Part shown: in pieces, positions 17,523-28,210 of the stretch | How positions within the stretch are numbered: position 1 is the first letter of the stretch | How the letters are laid out: each line of letters begins with the position of its first letter | Source: Maritalea mediterranea | GTDB taxonomy: Bacteria; Pseudomonadota; Alphaproteobacteria; Rhizobiales; Devosiaceae | Direction of reading: 5' to 3' | Assembly: GCF_021568695.1 (NCBI RefSeq) | Contig: NZ_JAKGTI010000001.1 | Coordinates: 1,488,001-1,552,000 of the forward strand | DNA length: 64,000 nucleotides | The notes under the pieces: generated by a model | Database searches by the model: none | Told to the model about the DNA's origin: nothing | What the model saw: only the letters and a program-made list of their open reading frames with translations | Program-made: the position numbers and the translations under genes

Positions 17523-20405
17523 CTATTCGGCTGCATCCTGCCTATTGGGACGACGGGCCAGCAATTCTTTCAAGAAGTGCCCGGTATGCGAGCGTGGCTC
17601 ATCAATAATTGCCTCAGGTGGGCCCTCGGCCACAACTTCGCCGCCGCCATCGCCGCCTTCAGGGCCCAGATCAATCACCCAATCTGCGGTTTTCACCACT
17701 TCCAGATTGTGTTCAATCACCACCACCGTGTTGCCTTGGTCAACCAGCTCATGCAGCACTTCAAGCAGCTTGGCCACATCATGGAAGTGCAGGCCGGTGG
17801 TCGGCTCGTCCAACACATAAAGCGTGCGCCCGGTGGCGCGTTTGGACAATTCCTTGGAAAGCTTCACCCGTTGGGCTTCACCACCCGATAGAGTAGTGGC
17901 CTGCTGGCCGATCTTCACATAGCCCAGCCCCACGCGTTGCAAGGTTACCATCTTGTCGCGGATCGATGGCACAGCCGAGAAGAACTCAACCCCTTCATCC
18001 ACGGTCATTTCCAACACGTCAGAAATGGATTTGCCCTTAAACTGCACTTCCAGCGTTTCGCGGTTATAGCGCTTGCCCTGACAGACATCGCAAGTCACGT
18101 AAACATCAGGCAAGAAGTGCATCTCAATTTTCAGCACGCCATCGCCCTGGCAGGCTTCGCAACGTCCGCCCTTCACATTGAAGGAGAAGCGCCCTGGCGC
18201 ATAGCCACGCGCTTTGGCTTCGGGCAGTCCAGCAAACCATTCGCGGATAGGCGTGAACGCGCCGGTATAGGTGGCTGGGTTTGACCGGGGTGTGCGGCCA
18301 ATCGGACTTTGATCGATATCGATCACCTTGTCCAAAAACTCCAGGCCCAGCAATTGATCATGCGGAGCAGGGGTCAGGCGGGCGCCATTCAGCTTGCGGG
18401 CAATGCCAGCATACATAGTATCAAGGATCAGCGTCGACTTGCCGCCACCAGAAACGCCCGTCACCGCCACAAAGCAGCCAAGGGGCACATCCACGTCGAC
18501 ATTTTTCAAATTGTTGCCCGTGGCCCCGGTGACGCTGATTTTGCGAGTGTCCGAGATGGGCCGCCGTTCCGCCGGCACTTTAACGCCCATCTTGCCGGAC
18601 AAATATTGCCCGGTCAGGCTCGTTTTGTGTTTCACAATATCCTGCGGCTTGCCCGCGGCCACAATCTGGCCGCCATGCACCCCGGCGCCTGGGCCAATAT
18701 CCACCACATGGTCAGCGGTCAGGATCGCATCTTCATCATGCTCCACCACAATCACCGTATTGCCCAGATCGCGCAACCGACGCAAGGTCTCCAACAACCG
18801 CGCATTGTCGCGCTGGTGCAAGCCGATGGAAGGTTCATCCAGCACATAAAGCACGCCGGTCAAGCCAGAGCCGATTTGCGAGGCCAAACGAATACGTTGG
18901 CTTTCCCCGCCTGAAAGGGTGCCAGAATTTCGGGACAGGCTGAGATAATCCAGCCCCACATCCACCAGGAAAGTCAGGCGATCGCGGATTTCTTTCAAAA
19001 TGCGCTCGCCGATTTCTTTTTGCGTAGCGGTTAATTTGGCGGAGATATTTTCGAACCAGATATGCGCTTCGCGGATCGATTTTTGTGAAACCTGGCCAAT
19101 ATGCAGCCCGTCAATTTTCACCGCCAGTGCTTCCGGTTTCAGCCGATAGCCGCCACAAGCGTCGCAGGGTGCAGAAGACATATATTTTTCAATCTCTTCG
19201 CGCATGCCCGCGCTTTCGGTTTCGCGATAACGGCGGGTGAGGTTGCCCACAACCCCTTCAAAGGCCTTTTGCGTCTTGTAGGAACGCAGGCCATCATCAT
19301 AGACAAACTCGATCTTTTTCCCGCCAGTGCCATGCAGCACAGCGTGGCGCACGTCCTGAGGTAAATCCTGCCAGGGCGTATCCATCGAAGCGCCATAGGC
19401 TTTGCAAACCGCTTGCAACGTCTGGGCATAATAGGGTGCCGACGTCCGTGACCACGGCGCGATCGCGCCCTTTTTGAGCGACAGGCTGGTGTCGGGCACC
19501 ACAAGATCTTCGCTCACCTTAGATTCGGCCCCCAACCCGTCACATTTCGGGCAGGCCCCAAATGGGTTGTTAAACGAGAACAGGCGGGGCTCGATTTCGG
19601 CAATGGTGAAGCCGGAAACGGGGCAAGCGAACCGCTCGGAAAAGACCAGCTGTTCGTTTTCACCTTCCTTGGCGACGATCTCAGCCACCGCAATGCCATC
19701 GGCCAACTGCAACGCTGTCTCAAAGCTTTCGGCCAGACGTGCCTGCATGTCGCCAGAAACGACAATCCGATCCACAACCACATCAATATTGTGCTTGAAT
19801 TTCTTGTCGAGCGCCGGCGCGTCGGGGATTTCATAAAACTCGCCGTCAATCCGTACCCGTTGGAACCCGCGCTTCATCAGCGCGGCGAGTTCTTTGCGAT
19901 ATTCGCCCTTGCGCCCGCGCACGATCGGCGCCAGCAAATAAAGCCGCGTGCCTTCTTCAAGCGCCAGCACTTTATCCACCATCTGCGTGACTGTCTGGCT
20001 TTCAATCGGCAGGCCGGTAGCAGGCGAATAAGGGATTCCCACGCGCGCAAACAGCAAGCGCAAATAGTCATAAATCTCTGTGACCGTACCCACAGTGGAG
20101 CGCGGATTTTTCGATGTGGTCTTTTGCTCAATCGAAATGGCAGGAGAAAGTCCCTCAATCTGCTCCACATCCGGCTTTTGCATCATCTCCAGAAACTGCC
20201 GCGCATAAGCGGAAAGGCTCTCCACATAGCGGCGCTGACCCTCAGCATAAATCGTGTCGAAAGCCAAAGAGGATTTGCCGGAACCGGACAGACCGGTCAT
20301 CACAATCAGCTCGTCCCGCGGCAAAGTCACATCAACTGATTTGAGATTGTGCTCCTTGGCGCCACGAATAATGATCTCGCGATTGTTGTGGGCTGATTTC
20401 GACAT
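17523..20405 (-). CDS. uvrA: Excinuclease ABC subunit A
   Basis: DNA damage sensor of nucleotide excision repair; a UvrA dimer loads UvrB at lesions. The 960-residue protein has two ABC ATPase modules: Walker [10 protein letters not shown] near residue 40 with signature LSGGESQR in the middle, and a second Walker [10 protein letters not shown] near 650 with signature LSGGEAQR. Zinc-binding CxxC pairs are present (CPVSGF/CPKCDG, CDACGG, CEACQG/CDVC). Length is normal. A LexA-type SOS box lies 98-112 bases upstream of its start, and a hairpin terminator follows the stop. Confidence 0.97.
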   Translation of the reverse strand: MSKSAHNNREIIIRGAKEHNLKSVDVTLPRDELIVMTGLSGSGKSSLAFDTIYAEGQRRYVESLSAYARQFLEMMQKPDVEQIEGLSPAISIEQKTTSKNPRSTVGTVTEIYDYLRLLFARVGIPYSPATGLPIESQTVTQMVDKVLALEEGTRLYLLAPIVRGRKGEYRKELAALMKRGFQRVRIDGEFYEIPDAPALDKKFKHNIDVVVDRIVVSGDMQARLAESFETALQLADGIAVAEIVAKEGENEQLVFSERFACPVSGFTIAEIEPRLFSFNNPFGACPKCDGLGAESKVSEDLVVPDTSLSLKKGAIAPWSRTSAPYYAQTLQAVCKAYGASMDTPWQDLPQDVRHAVLHGTGGKKIEFVYDDGLRSYKTQKAFEGVVGNLTRRYRETESAGMREEIEKYMSSAPCDACGGYRLKPEALAVKIDGLHIGQVSQKSIREAHIWFENISAKLTATQKEIGERILKEIRDRLTFLVDVGLDYLSLSRNSGTLSGGESQRIRLASQIGSGLTGVLYVLDEPSIGLHQRDNARLLETLRRLRDLGNTVIVVEHDEDAILTADHVVDIGPGAGVHGGQIVAAGKPQDIVKHKTSLTGQYLSGKMGVKVPAERRPISDTRKISVTGATGNNLKNVDVDVPLGCFVAVTGVSGGGKSTLILDTMYAGIARKLNGARLTPAPHDQLLGLEFLDKVIDIDQSPIGRTPRSNPATYTGAFTPIREWFAGLPEAKARGYAPGRFSFNVKGGRCEACQGDGVLKIEMHFLPDVYVTCDVCQGKRYNRETLEVQFKGKSISDVLEMTVDEGVEFFSAVPSIRDKMVTLQRVGLGYVKIGQQATTLSGGEAQRVKLSKELSKRATGRTLYVLDEPTTGLHFHDVAKLLEVLHELVDQGNTVVVIEHNLEVVKTADWVIDLGPEGGDGGGEVVAEGPPEAIIDEPRSHTGHFLKELLARRPNRQDAAE

Positions 20406-20502
20406 TTCGACTTCCTGCTGTTCCTGCCAAAAAGGGGGTCAGACTGTGTTCTAGGGTGCTTAAAAATGAATCACAAGAGTTGACTTTGCGCGAATTAATA
20501 TG

Positions 20503-20517
20503 GAACATAAATAGAAC
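20503..20517 (-). promoter_or_regulatory. LexA (SOS) box, alphaproteobacterial type, between uvrA and ssb
   Basis: The plus strand reads GAACATAAATAGAAC, which on the minus strand is GTTCTATTTATGTTC. This exactly fits the GTTC-N7-GTTC direct repeat bound by LexA in Alphaproteobacteria. It lies in the 259-base divergent gap, 98 bases upstream of uvrA and 147 bases upstream of ssb. uvrA is a classical SOS gene in this class; control of ssb from the same box is possible. Confidence 0.82.
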
Positions 20518-20664
20518 AAATTAACGAACGTCAAGAGGCTTGTGGATGACTAGACAACACATCTTCATTCTCATGGCGTGTTGTGTGCATAAGCACTACG
20601 GTTAAATTATGAAATTGGATGAACATATTGTTCACGCAATATGACGCCTGAAAGGGAAGATGCG

Positions 20665-21153
20665 ATGGCAGGCAGTGTAAATAAGGTAATTTTGGTTGGT
20701 AATCTTGGGGCTGACCCGGAAGTGCGCAGCACCAATGATGGTCGCCCCATCGTCAATCTGCGCATTGCCACGTCTGAGCGTTGGCGCGACAAAAACTCTG
20801 GCGAACAGCGTGAGCGCACCGAGTGGCACCGCGTGGTGATCTTCAATGAAGGTTTGTGCCGCGTGGCAGAGCAATATCTGCGCAAAGGTTCCACCGTCTA
20901 TATTGAAGGCCAGCTCCAAACCCGCAAATGGCAGGATCAGGACGGCAACGATCGTTATTCCACTGAAGTGGTGCTGCAAGGCTTCAACTCAACCCTCACC
21001 ATGCTGGGCGGTCGCGGCGACAATACCGGCAGCGGCGATTATGGCAGCCAGGGCGGCGGCTCTTACGGCAACAACAATCAAGGCGGTGGACGTCCGCAGG
21101 CCAACGCTCCGGCTTTTGATGCTGGCGACATGGACGACGATATCCCGTTCTAA
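20665..21153 (+). CDS. ssb: Single-stranded DNA-binding protein
   Basis: Protects and organises single-stranded DNA in replication, repair and recombination. The 162-residue protein has the N-terminal OB fold ([21 protein letters not shown] through [13 protein letters not shown], to about residue 113), a Gly/Asn/Gln-rich flexible linker, and the acidic partner-binding tip DMDDDIPF. I place the start at ATG 20665 because GGGAAG lies just upstream and family members begin MAGSVNKV; the frame also opens 8 codons earlier. A strong terminator follows. Confidence 0.97.
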   Translation: MAGSVNKVILVGNLGADPEVRSTNDGRPIVNLRIATSERWRDKNSGEQRERTEWHRVVIFNEGLCRVAEQYLRKGSTVYIEGQLQTRKWQDQDGNDRYSTEVVLQGFNSTLTMLGGRGDNTGSGDYGSQGGGSYGNNNQGGGRPQANAPAFDAGDMDDDIPF

Positions 21154-21177
21154 GCCAAATTCTTCGATTGGACATAA

Positions 21178-21206
21178 AAAAGGCCGCTCAATTGAGCGGC
21201 CTTTTT
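21178..21206 (+). terminator. Bidirectional intrinsic terminator after ssb
   Basis: The sequence just after ssb reads AAAAAAGGCCGCTCAATTGAGCGGCCTTTTT: a perfect GGCCGCTC/GAGCGGCC stem with A-tract before and T-tract after. It sits between convergent ssb and the 178-residue periplasmic protein gene and can act on both strands. Confidence 0.92.
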
Positions 21207-21226
21207 GCTGAGCATTATCTGATCTA

Positions 21227-21763
21227 TCAGCTTTTGCTGAAGGGAATGCGCGCCGTGGACTTACCACCGCTTTCCTTATGCAATATATCAAAATTCACGA
21301 CGATCTGGCCGTTGCGCAGTTGCAAGCCAACGCCAATATCAAAGGCGTCATCATTTTCGGCCTGCACATTGACCATAGAGAAATTCAGGTTTTTGCCGGA
21401 GCGACGCCCAATCGCCACACCTTGAAAACTGGTGTTGGAAGACATGACCGCCTCAAACCGACGATTTTTTTCAACATAGGCCACGGTGCCCCGCATCGAC
21501 AATGTCGTGCCAGCTAGAGAGCATCGGCCCTTCAAGCCAATGCGGTCATAGCCATTGTCGGTAAAGTCCATTTTACACAGGACCGTCTCTTTTTCGCCGG
21601 TAGAGGCCAGTTTGGCTTCGCCACGACCACGCCAATTGCCGACATAGCTTTTCAACAGCTCAATATCCGCTTTGCCGGCGAAGCTGGGTACCGAAAAGGT
21701 GCTGGCCAGAACCGCACCCAGAAGCAGGGCTTTCAAAGCATTTGCGATATGCTTCAATTTCAT
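21227..21763 (-). CDS. Small secreted periplasmic protein coupled to RND exporter, unknown function
   Basis: A 178-residue protein with a clear Sec signal peptide (MKLKHIANALKALLLGAVLA...VPSFA, cleavage near residue 29). The mature part looks beta-rich (GNWRGRGEAKLAS, VLCKMDFTDNG, LKGRCSLAGTTLSMRGTVAYV), with two cysteines that could pair. It may be lipocalin- or heme-binding-barrel-like, but I cannot assign a family. Its ATG overlaps the stop of the upstream RND transporter gene by 4 bases, with GGAGG upstream, so the two are translationally coupled and probably act together. Confidence 0.72.
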   Translation of the reverse strand: MKLKHIANALKALLLGAVLASTFSVPSFAGKADIELLKSYVGNWRGRGEAKLASTGEKETVLCKMDFTDNGYDRIGLKGRCSLAGTTLSMRGTVAYVEKNRRFEAVMSSNTSFQGVAIGRRSGKNLNFSMVNVQAENDDAFDIGVGLQLRNGQIVVNFDILHKESGGKSTARIPFSKS

Positions 21764-24024
21764 CTCTTTTGTCCTCCAAAGGATCTAAACAATCGCCCCC
21801 CGGCGATCAGCAGTGATGGCAAGATAATCAAATCGCCAAGCAATGCCAAGAAAAGTGTAAGCACGCAAAGTGCTCCAAATAGGGCAACTTGCGGCAACAC
21901 GGAGAAGATAACCACTGTGGTGCCTGCACACAGAATGGCGGTTGTGGCAATCAAGGCGGGCCCCACGCGTTCCAGCGTGCGCATCACGGCCTCACGATGG
22001 CCGTACCCCTGATTTCGAGCGCGAACAAAGTGGTTCATAAAGTGAATGGTGTCGTCCACCGCAATACCAAAGGCAATGGTCAGCGAAATGACTGTCGTCA
22101 ACTGCAAGCCCGCACCGGAAACCCACAAATAAAGCTCGGTTCCCAAAATTGGCGCGAAATTGGGAATAATACAAATCAGCGCCACCCGCCAGGAGCGGAA
22201 GGCAATGCCGATGATAAAGATTGAGAGGACCACAGCAATTGTCAGCCCGTCCTGCAATCGCTGAATCATATTGACGCTTTCATAAGCGGAAAGAACTCGA
22301 AACCCGGAAATCGACGCATCGCCCAATCCAGCTGCTTCCAAAGCGCTGTCGGTTTCCTCCACCAACTCTCGAATTTCTGCCGAGGTGAGTTGCGTCGGCA
22401 TAAAGGCTGTGGCCATGGCCAGATCGCCTTCATCGGTGATAAAGCGCCGCTTCATAAACGGCCCGACAGCGTCAAAAATCTGATCGCGCGTAAACCCGGC
22501 CTCGCTATAATGATTAAAGCTGGCCCCGGAAATCACTTTGCCTTTGCCAAAGATATTTTCCAAAATATCGTGGACTGTCTCCACACGCGCAAAATCATCG
22601 TCGGTGATTTGCGGGTCTTCGTCCAGAAGCGGAATGGAGACATAGAGCGGCGCCACACCGCCAACCCCTTGGTCAATATCCTCAGACGTATCCAGCGCTT
22701 CCGATCCCTTGGGCAAAAACTGCTGGAACGAGAAACTGGGTTGTAATTGGAAATGGGGGTACAGCATAAACAAGAAAGCCAAAACACCGGCAATGGCCAC
22801 CGGCCGATAGTGGTGCTGAGCCAGTTTGGATAGCGGCGGAATAATGGCGGTGAGCGCAACGCTGGGGGCTTTTTTAGGTTTATACCCAAATTTGGTGGCT
22901 GCCCGCAGCGCCAGCGGCAAAAATGTGACCAACGCCAAAAAGGCCAACGGAATGGCCAGCGCGCCGGTTATGGCAAATTCAAAAATGCCTTGGCCTGGTG
23001 CGATGGTCAGCGACAAAAAGGCGATGACGGTCGTCACAGAGGTGAGGGCGCAGGCCGGACTTACGCGGATAATCGTCTCGCGTATGGCCTCTTCATGGTC
23101 CATGCCTTCCCGCGATAAGCGCAGCCAGTGGAAGCAAAAGAACATGCTTTCGGCAAAAGCGATCACCAGTACAAGTGCTGTCAGAATATTGGTAAGGAAG
23201 GTGAAAGAGCCGAAAATCAGAACCACGCTGCCCACAACCCACAACACAGAGATAAAGGGCGCCATGGTGGCCAAAACGGCGCCCCAAAAGGTGCGGAACG
23301 CCAAAAAGGCGGTCAAAAAGCCAAGGATAATGCCTGCGGCGGTGAATTTAACCTGATCAGACTTACTGGCATTCAGCAGTTCTGCCTTCCAGATTGGCGG
23401 GCCAGTCAGCTCTATCTGATAACGCGGGTCATCATAAAAGCTGATCATTTCCCGCAATTCCGCAATCATGCGCTCTTCCCCATCTCCCTTTAACATATCG
23501 GGGTTGGGGAACATCAGCATGACGAGGCCGGTCAAATCCTCAACGATCAGATTGCGCATCATCGGATCGTTCTGTCGCAGATCATTCAGGGCCGCGGCAA
23601 CTTCCTCGGCGCTTTCCATGTTTTCCGGCACGGCAGGGCGCGTCACCCCGTCATCCTGGGCGGGCTTGCGCAGTGAGAAGGGGGAGAGGGTGCCGCTGGC
23701 AAAGCTGTTCAATTCCAATTCAAGCGCGAGTTCGCGCATGGTTTCGATCACATCCGGATCGGTAAGCTGGTCCGACTTGACCAATATATAGGCATCATTT
23801 TCAAAGGTGCCGAACCGCTCGCCCAGCTCGACATAGGTGTCATAGAATTCGCCTGACCCCTTATATAGCCGCAACAGATCTCCATCGATTGTGATGCGCG
23901 GCACCTGCGCCACACACAACAGGGTGAAGGCTACCAGGATCGCGGTGACAATTTTGGGGTGTTTCAGGGTGACAAGGCCGATACGCTCGAGGCCAAAACC
24001 GATTGACAATGTACAGTGCTCCAA
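21760..24024 (-). CDS. RND superfamily (MMPL-type) exporter
   Basis: A 754-residue inner membrane protein with the RND layout: one N-terminal span, a large periplasmic loop, five spans, then a repeat (second loop and five spans, about residues 590-740). The second half carries GIAVDDTIHF, with paired Asp expected to relay protons; the corresponding site in the first half reads VIAFAESMFF and lacks them. The pattern matches predicted RND exporters of the COG1033 type, which include lipid and hopanoid movers. Start is TTG 24024 or TTG 24009; the latter has GGAG 9 bases upstream. It is coupled to a periplasmic protein and divergent from gyrA. Confidence 0.83.
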   Translation of the reverse strand: MEHCTLSIGFGLERIGLVTLKHPKIVTAILVAFTLLCVAQVPRITIDGDLLRLYKGSGEFYDTYVELGERFGTFENDAYILVKSDQLTDPDVIETMRELALELELNSFASGTLSPFSLRKPAQDDGVTRPAVPENMESAEEVAAALNDLRQNDPMMRNLIVEDLTGLVMLMFPNPDMLKGDGEERMIAELREMISFYDDPRYQIELTGPPIWKAELLNASKSDQVKFTAAGIILGFLTAFLAFRTFWGAVLATMAPFISVLWVVGSVVLIFGSFTFLTNILTALVLVIAFAESMFFCFHWLRLSREGMDHEEAIRETIIRVSPACALTSVTTVIAFLSLTIAPGQGIFEFAITGALAIPLAFLALVTFLPLALRAATKFGYKPKKAPSVALTAIIPPLSKLAQHHYRPVAIAGVLAFLFMLYPHFQLQPSFSFQQFLPKGSEALDTSEDIDQGVGGVAPLYVSIPLLDEDPQITDDDFARVETVHDILENIFGKGKVISGASFNHYSEAGFTRDQIFDAVGPFMKRRFITDEGDLAMATAFMPTQLTSAEIRELVEETDSALEAAGLGDASISGFRVLSAYESVNMIQRLQDGLTIAVVLSIFIIGIAFRSWRVALICIIPNFAPILGTELYLWVSGAGLQLTTVISLTIAFGIAVDDTIHFMNHFVRARNQGYGHREAVMRTLERVGPALIATTAILCAGTTVVIFSVLPQVALFGALCVLTLFLALLGDLIILPSLLIAGGRLFRSFGGQKR

Positions 24025-24220
24025 TTGTGGTCGGCAGCTGGGGCCGCTGGCCGCAAGTCTACTTCACTTGTTTTGAGCAGAACTAAGCAGATTCTGAATT
24101 AAATTGCCACGATATTGCCAAGTTTGCGTTAAATTCGCGGCAAAAAGCACCAAAAACCGGTCATCAGATGTGAACAAGCCGTCAATCTCAATGGTGTTTC
24201 CTTACGGAATCACTTAAGAA

Positions 24221-27037
24221 ATGAGGGTTAATGCACACGCAACAGCAATAAGAACAACCGTGACCGATACGCCCAACGATCAAACACCAGAAAATGAACC
24301 CAATTCAGAAATCTCTTTGATCTCTGTCACCGATGAGATGCGCCGCTCTTATCTTGATTACGCGATGAGCGTGATTGTGAGCCGGGCGCTGCCGGACGTG
24401 CGCGATGGGCTCAAGCCTGTGCACCGTCGTATTCTCTATTCGATGCACGAAAACGGCTATGAGTGGAACAAGCAGTACCGTAAGTCTGCCCGTGTGGTCG
24501 GTGACGTAATCGGTAAATATCACCCCCATGGTGATACGGCCGTTTATCACGCACTCGTGCGCATGGCGCAGGAATTCTCGATGCGGCTGCCGCTGATTGA
24601 TGGTCAAGGCAACTTTGGCTCCATCGATGGCGATATGCCCGCCGCCATGCGGTACACTGAGGTGCGCATGGAGCGCGTTTCCACGGCGCTGTTGGAAGAT
24701 ATTGATCGCGACACCGTCGATTTCCGCGACAACTATGACAATACAGAGAGCGAGCCGACGATTCTGCCGGCACGCTTCCCGAACCTACTGGTCAATGGCT
24801 CGGGCGGTATTGCAGTGGGCATGGCCACCAATATCCCCAGCCACAACCTGGTTGAGGTGATCAACGCGGCGATTGCCCTGATGGACAATCCCGAGATCAC
24901 CACTGAAGAGCTGATGGAAATCATGCCCGGGCCGGATTTCCCAACTGCGGGGATCATTCTGGGTCGCTCAGGCATTCGCTCCGCCTATGAGACGGGCCGT
25001 GGTTCAGTCCTGATGCGCGGTCGCGTGGAAGTGGAAGAAATCCGCAAAGACCGTGAAGCGCTGATCATCACCGAAATTCCATACCAGGTGAACAAAGCCT
25101 CGATGATCGAAAAGATCGCGGAATTGGTGCGGGATAAGCGCATTGAAGGTATTTCTGACATCCGCGATGAGTCGGACCGGTCCGGTATGCGGGTGGTGAT
25201 TGAGTTGAAGCGCGATGCGGTGCCCGACATTGTGCTCAACCAGCTTTATAAATTCTCGCCGCTGCAAACCTCGTTTGGCTGTAACTTTGTTGCCCTGAAC
25301 GGCGGCAAGCCAGAGCAGATGAGCTTGCGCGACATTTTGACGGCCTTTGTTGACTTCCGCGAGGAAGTGGTGACACGCCGCGCCAAGTTCTTGTTGAACA
25401 AGGCGCGCGACCGGGCCCACGTCTTGGTCGGCTTAGCCATTGCTGTGGCCAATGTGGATGAAGTGATCCAACTGATCCGCACCGCGCCTGATCCCGCGAC
25501 AGCCCGTGCGCGCTTGTTGGAGCGGGCATGGCCGGCACAGGATGTGGAAGCTTTGATCAAATTGATCGATGATCCGCGCCACACGGTCAATGACGATGGC
25601 ACTTATTATCTGTCCGACGAGCAGGTAAAAGCCATCCTCGACTTGCGCCTGCAGCGCCTGACCGCACTCGGTCGCGACGAGATTGGCGACGAGCTGAACA
25701 AATTGGGTGCCGAGATTGAGGATTATCTCGAAATTCTGCGTTCAAAAGAGCGGGTCATCGAGATTATCCGTGACGAAATGATCGAAGTGCGCGACCGGTA
25801 CGGCACTGAACGCCGCACAGAAATTGTCGATGCTGTTGGCGATGTGGACGATGAAGATCTGATCGCCCGCGAAGATATGGTCGTCACCGTATCGCACGGC
25901 GGCTATATTAAACGTGTGCCGCTCTCTACCTATCGCGCCCAGCGGCGCGGCGGCAAGGGTCGGTCAGGTATGGCCACCCGCGACGAAGATTTTGTGGCAC
26001 GGTTGTTTGTAGCCAACACCCACACGCCGGTCCTTTTCTTCACCAGCCGGGGTATTGTCTACAAGCTAAAAGTTTGGCGTTTGCCCGTAGGTGCGGCAAA
26101 CGCACGCGGCAAGGCATTGGTGAATATTTTGCCGATGCAGGAAGGCGAGCACATCACCTCCATCATGCCACTGCCAGAGGACGAGGATACGTGGCAGGAT
26201 CTGGACATTATGTTCGCCACCAAGCGCGGCACTGTGCGCCGGAACTCACTGGCCGACTTCATCAATGTCAACCGTAACGGTAAGATCGCCATGAAGCTGG
26301 AAGATGGCGATGGCATCGTCGATGTGGAGACTTGTCAGGCTGACGACAATGTGTTGCTCACCACGGCACTGGGGCAGGCCATGCGCTTCTCTGTCGATGA
26401 TGTGCGGGTCTTCACCAGCCGGAATTCGGTGGGCGTGCGCGGTATTCGCCTCGCCGATGGCGATGAAGTGATCGCCATGTCAATTATCCGCCATCTGGAT
26501 GCCTCTCCGGAAGAACGCGCTGCCTATCTCAAGCTGCGCCGCCTGATGGATGGTGACGCGGAGGAAAGCGCCGATTTGGATGAAGAATTGAGCGTAGGTG
26601 ACGTCGAAATGTCGTCTGAACGCTACGCTGAAATGAGTGCGGCAGAGCAGTTCATTCTCGCCATTTCAGAAAATGGCTACGGCAAGCGAACCTCGTCTTA
26701 TGAATACCGCAAGACCGGTCGCGGCGGCAAAGGCATCACCGCCATGGCCATGAGCGAACGGAACGGCCAGATTGTGGCATCCTTCCCCGTGGAAAATGAC
26801 GACCAGATCATGCTCGTCACCAATGGCGGCAAGCTGATCCGAGTGCCTGTAGAGGGAATCCGCATTGCCGGTCGCGCCACGCAAGGGGTCACCGTTCTCT
26901 CCACCGCCAAGGATGAGCGTGTGGTCTCCGTTGAGCGGATTTCAGAACCCGAAGCCGATGAAGGCGAAGAGGGAGATGATCTCCCCGGCGATGACGCCCC
27001 GCCAACTTCCGGTGGCGATCAGCCTGAGAATGAATAA
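24221..27037 (+). CDS. gyrA: DNA gyrase subunit A
   Basis: Breaks and rejoins DNA in type IIA topoisomerase. The 938-residue protein has the catalytic tyrosine in AAMRYTE (Tyr145 here, equivalent to E. coli 122) and the GyrA box QRRGGKG near residue 570, followed by the C-terminal beta-pinwheel and an acidic tail. In the quinolone-resistance region the sequence is [12 protein letters not shown]: Thr at the position of E. coli Ser83 and His at Asp87. ATG 24221 is given as start, but GTG 24260 yields MTDTPND, more like family N-termini. A terminator follows. Confidence 0.97.
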   Translation: MRVNAHATAIRTTVTDTPNDQTPENEPNSEISLISVTDEMRRSYLDYAMSVIVSRALPDVRDGLKPVHRRILYSMHENGYEWNKQYRKSARVVGDVIGKYHPHGDTAVYHALVRMAQEFSMRLPLIDGQGNFGSIDGDMPAAMRYTEVRMERVSTALLEDIDRDTVDFRDNYDNTESEPTILPARFPNLLVNGSGGIAVGMATNIPSHNLVEVINAAIALMDNPEITTEELMEIMPGPDFPTAGIILGRSGIRSAYETGRGSVLMRGRVEVEEIRKDREALIITEIPYQVNKASMIEKIAELVRDKRIEGISDIRDESDRSGMRVVIELKRDAVPDIVLNQLYKFSPLQTSFGCNFVALNGGKPEQMSLRDILTAFVDFREEVVTRRAKFLLNKARDRAHVLVGLAIAVANVDEVIQLIRTAPDPATARARLLERAWPAQDVEALIKLIDDPRHTVNDDGTYYLSDEQVKAILDLRLQRLTALGRDEIGDELNKLGAEIEDYLEILRSKERVIEIIRDEMIEVRDRYGTERRTEIVDAVGDVDDEDLIAREDMVVTVSHGGYIKRVPLSTYRAQRRGGKGRSGMATRDEDFVARLFVANTHTPVLFFTSRGIVYKLKVWRLPVGAANARGKALVNILPMQEGEHITSIMPLPEDEDTWQDLDIMFATKRGTVRRNSLADFINVNRNGKIAMKLEDGDGIVDVETCQADDNVLLTTALGQAMRFSVDDVRVFTSRNSVGVRGIRLADGDEVIAMSIIRHLDASPEERAAYLKLRRLMDGDAEESADLDEELSVGDVEMSSERYAEMSAAEQFILAISENGYGKRTSSYEYRKTGRGGKGITAMAMSERNGQIVASFPVENDDQIMLVTNGGKLIRVPVEGIRIAGRATQGVTVLSTAKDERVVSVERISEPEADEGEEGDDLPGDDAPPTSGGDQPENE

Positions 27038-27045
27038 TAATAAGA

Positions 27046-27069
27046 GGCCGAGATTTTCTCGGCCTTTTT
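27046..27069 (+). terminator. Intrinsic terminator of gyrA
   Basis: GGCCGAGA and the matching TCTCGGCC flank a short loop and are followed by TTTTT, starting 8 bases after the gyrA stop. The lysE-type gene begins only 16 bases after the T-tract, so its expression may depend on read-through or on a promoter inside gyrA. Confidence 0.88.
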
Positions 27070-27084
27070 CTTTGGGAGGAATTC

Positions 27085-27708
27085 ATGCTTGATAGCACCA
27101 TGCTTGTGGCCTTTATCACGGCCTGCTTCTTTCTAGCGATTGTGCCGGGCCCCACGATCACCATCATCGTCGCCAACGCGCTTTCGCGCGGCCTGCGCGG
27201 TGGCTTTGGTACCATTTTGGGCGCGCAAGTGGCCGTGCTGCTGATGGTCGGCATCGTGGCGTTGGGGCTGGAAGCGGTGATCGCGATTATGGGTAATGCT
27301 TTTATCTGGCTAAAATTGCTGGGCGCGGCCTATCTCATTTATCTGGGCATCAAAATGGTGCGCAATAAATCGGGCCTGAAATTTGAAGCCGATCAAGTGG
27401 ATGGGCGCAGCTTTTTCGAATATATGCTGCAAGGGTTTCTGGTCACTATGGCCAATCCGAAAGCCCTGCTGTTTCTGGGGGCATTTTTGCCACAATTCAT
27501 CAATACAGCTCAGCCCGTGGCACCGCAGATTATGATTTTGGGACTGATCACCGTGTCCTTTTTTGCCACCATTGATAGCTGTTATGCTCTTGCAGCCAGC
27601 AAGGCGCGTAACCTATTGTCAACACAGCGCGTCGCTTTGCTGAACAAAATGAGTGGCGGCTTTCTGATCGTCGGCGGCGCCTGGTTGGCGCTGCAACAAA
27701 AGAGTTGA
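27085..27708 (+). CDS. LysE family amino acid exporter
   Basis: A 207-residue inner membrane protein with six hydrophobic helices. The N-terminal AIVPGPTITIIVANALSRGLRGGFGTILG segment is the LysE/RhtB family signature, and the ANPKALLFLGAFLPQF stretch in the middle is equally typical. Members export amino acids such as lysine, homoserine or threonine; the substrate is not predictable. GGAGG stands 5 bases before the ATG. It lies between gyrA and coaD, with coaD 8 bases downstream. Confidence 0.88.
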   Translation: MLDSTMLVAFITACFFLAIVPGPTITIIVANALSRGLRGGFGTILGAQVAVLLMVGIVALGLEAVIAIMGNAFIWLKLLGAAYLIYLGIKMVRNKSGLKFEADQVDGRSFFEYMLQGFLVTMANPKALLFLGAFLPQFINTAQPVAPQIMILGLITVSFFATIDSCYALAASKARNLLSTQRVALLNKMSGGFLIVGGAWLALQQKS

Positions 27709-27715
27709 GGCATTT

Positions 27716-28210
27716 ATGGCGGACAAAAGAATTGGGTTTTACCCTGGATCATTCGATCCCATCACCAACGGACATATTGATGTCATTGAACGCGCCTGTC
27801 GCCTGGTCGACCGGTTGATCGTTGGCGTGGGCGTGCATCATGGCAAATCGCCCATTTTGACCGGAGATGAGCGTTTGGAGTTGTTGCAACAGGCCATTAG
27901 TCCGATTGCCAAACGCAATGATGTGTCCATCGAAATCGCGCAATTTGACGGGTTGATGATTCACGCGGCGCGTAATCTTCACGCAAACATCATCATTCGC
28001 GGCTTGCGTGACACCACCGACTATAATTATGAAATGCAGATGGTGGGCATGAACGCGCAAATGGCGCCGGACCTGCAAACCGTCTTTGTGCCGTCCAGCC
28101 CCCATGTTCGTCATATTTCAGCGACATTGGTGCGCCAAATCTCACAAATGGGCGGCGATATTTCTGCCTTTGTCCCCAACGCAGTTCTAAATGTATTGAA
28201 GAGTAAATGA
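27716..28210 (+). CDS. coaD: Phosphopantetheine adenylyltransferase
   Basis: Catalyses the fourth step of coenzyme A synthesis, joining 4'-phosphopantetheine and ATP to give dephospho-CoA. The 164-residue protein has the nucleotidyltransferase signature GSFDPITNGHIDVIERA, the RGLRDTTDYNYEMQM segment and the late VFVPSSPHVRHISATLVRQI segment, all diagnostic for CoaD. GAGG precedes the ATG. The stop overlaps the start of the next gene (ATGA). Confidence 0.97.
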   Translation: MADKRIGFYPGSFDPITNGHIDVIERACRLVDRLIVGVGVHHGKSPILTGDERLELLQQAISPIAKRNDVSIEIAQFDGLMIHAARNLHANIIIRGLRDTTDYNYEMQMVGMNAQMAPDLQTVFVPSSPHVRHISATLVRQISQMGGDISAFVPNAVLNVLKSK

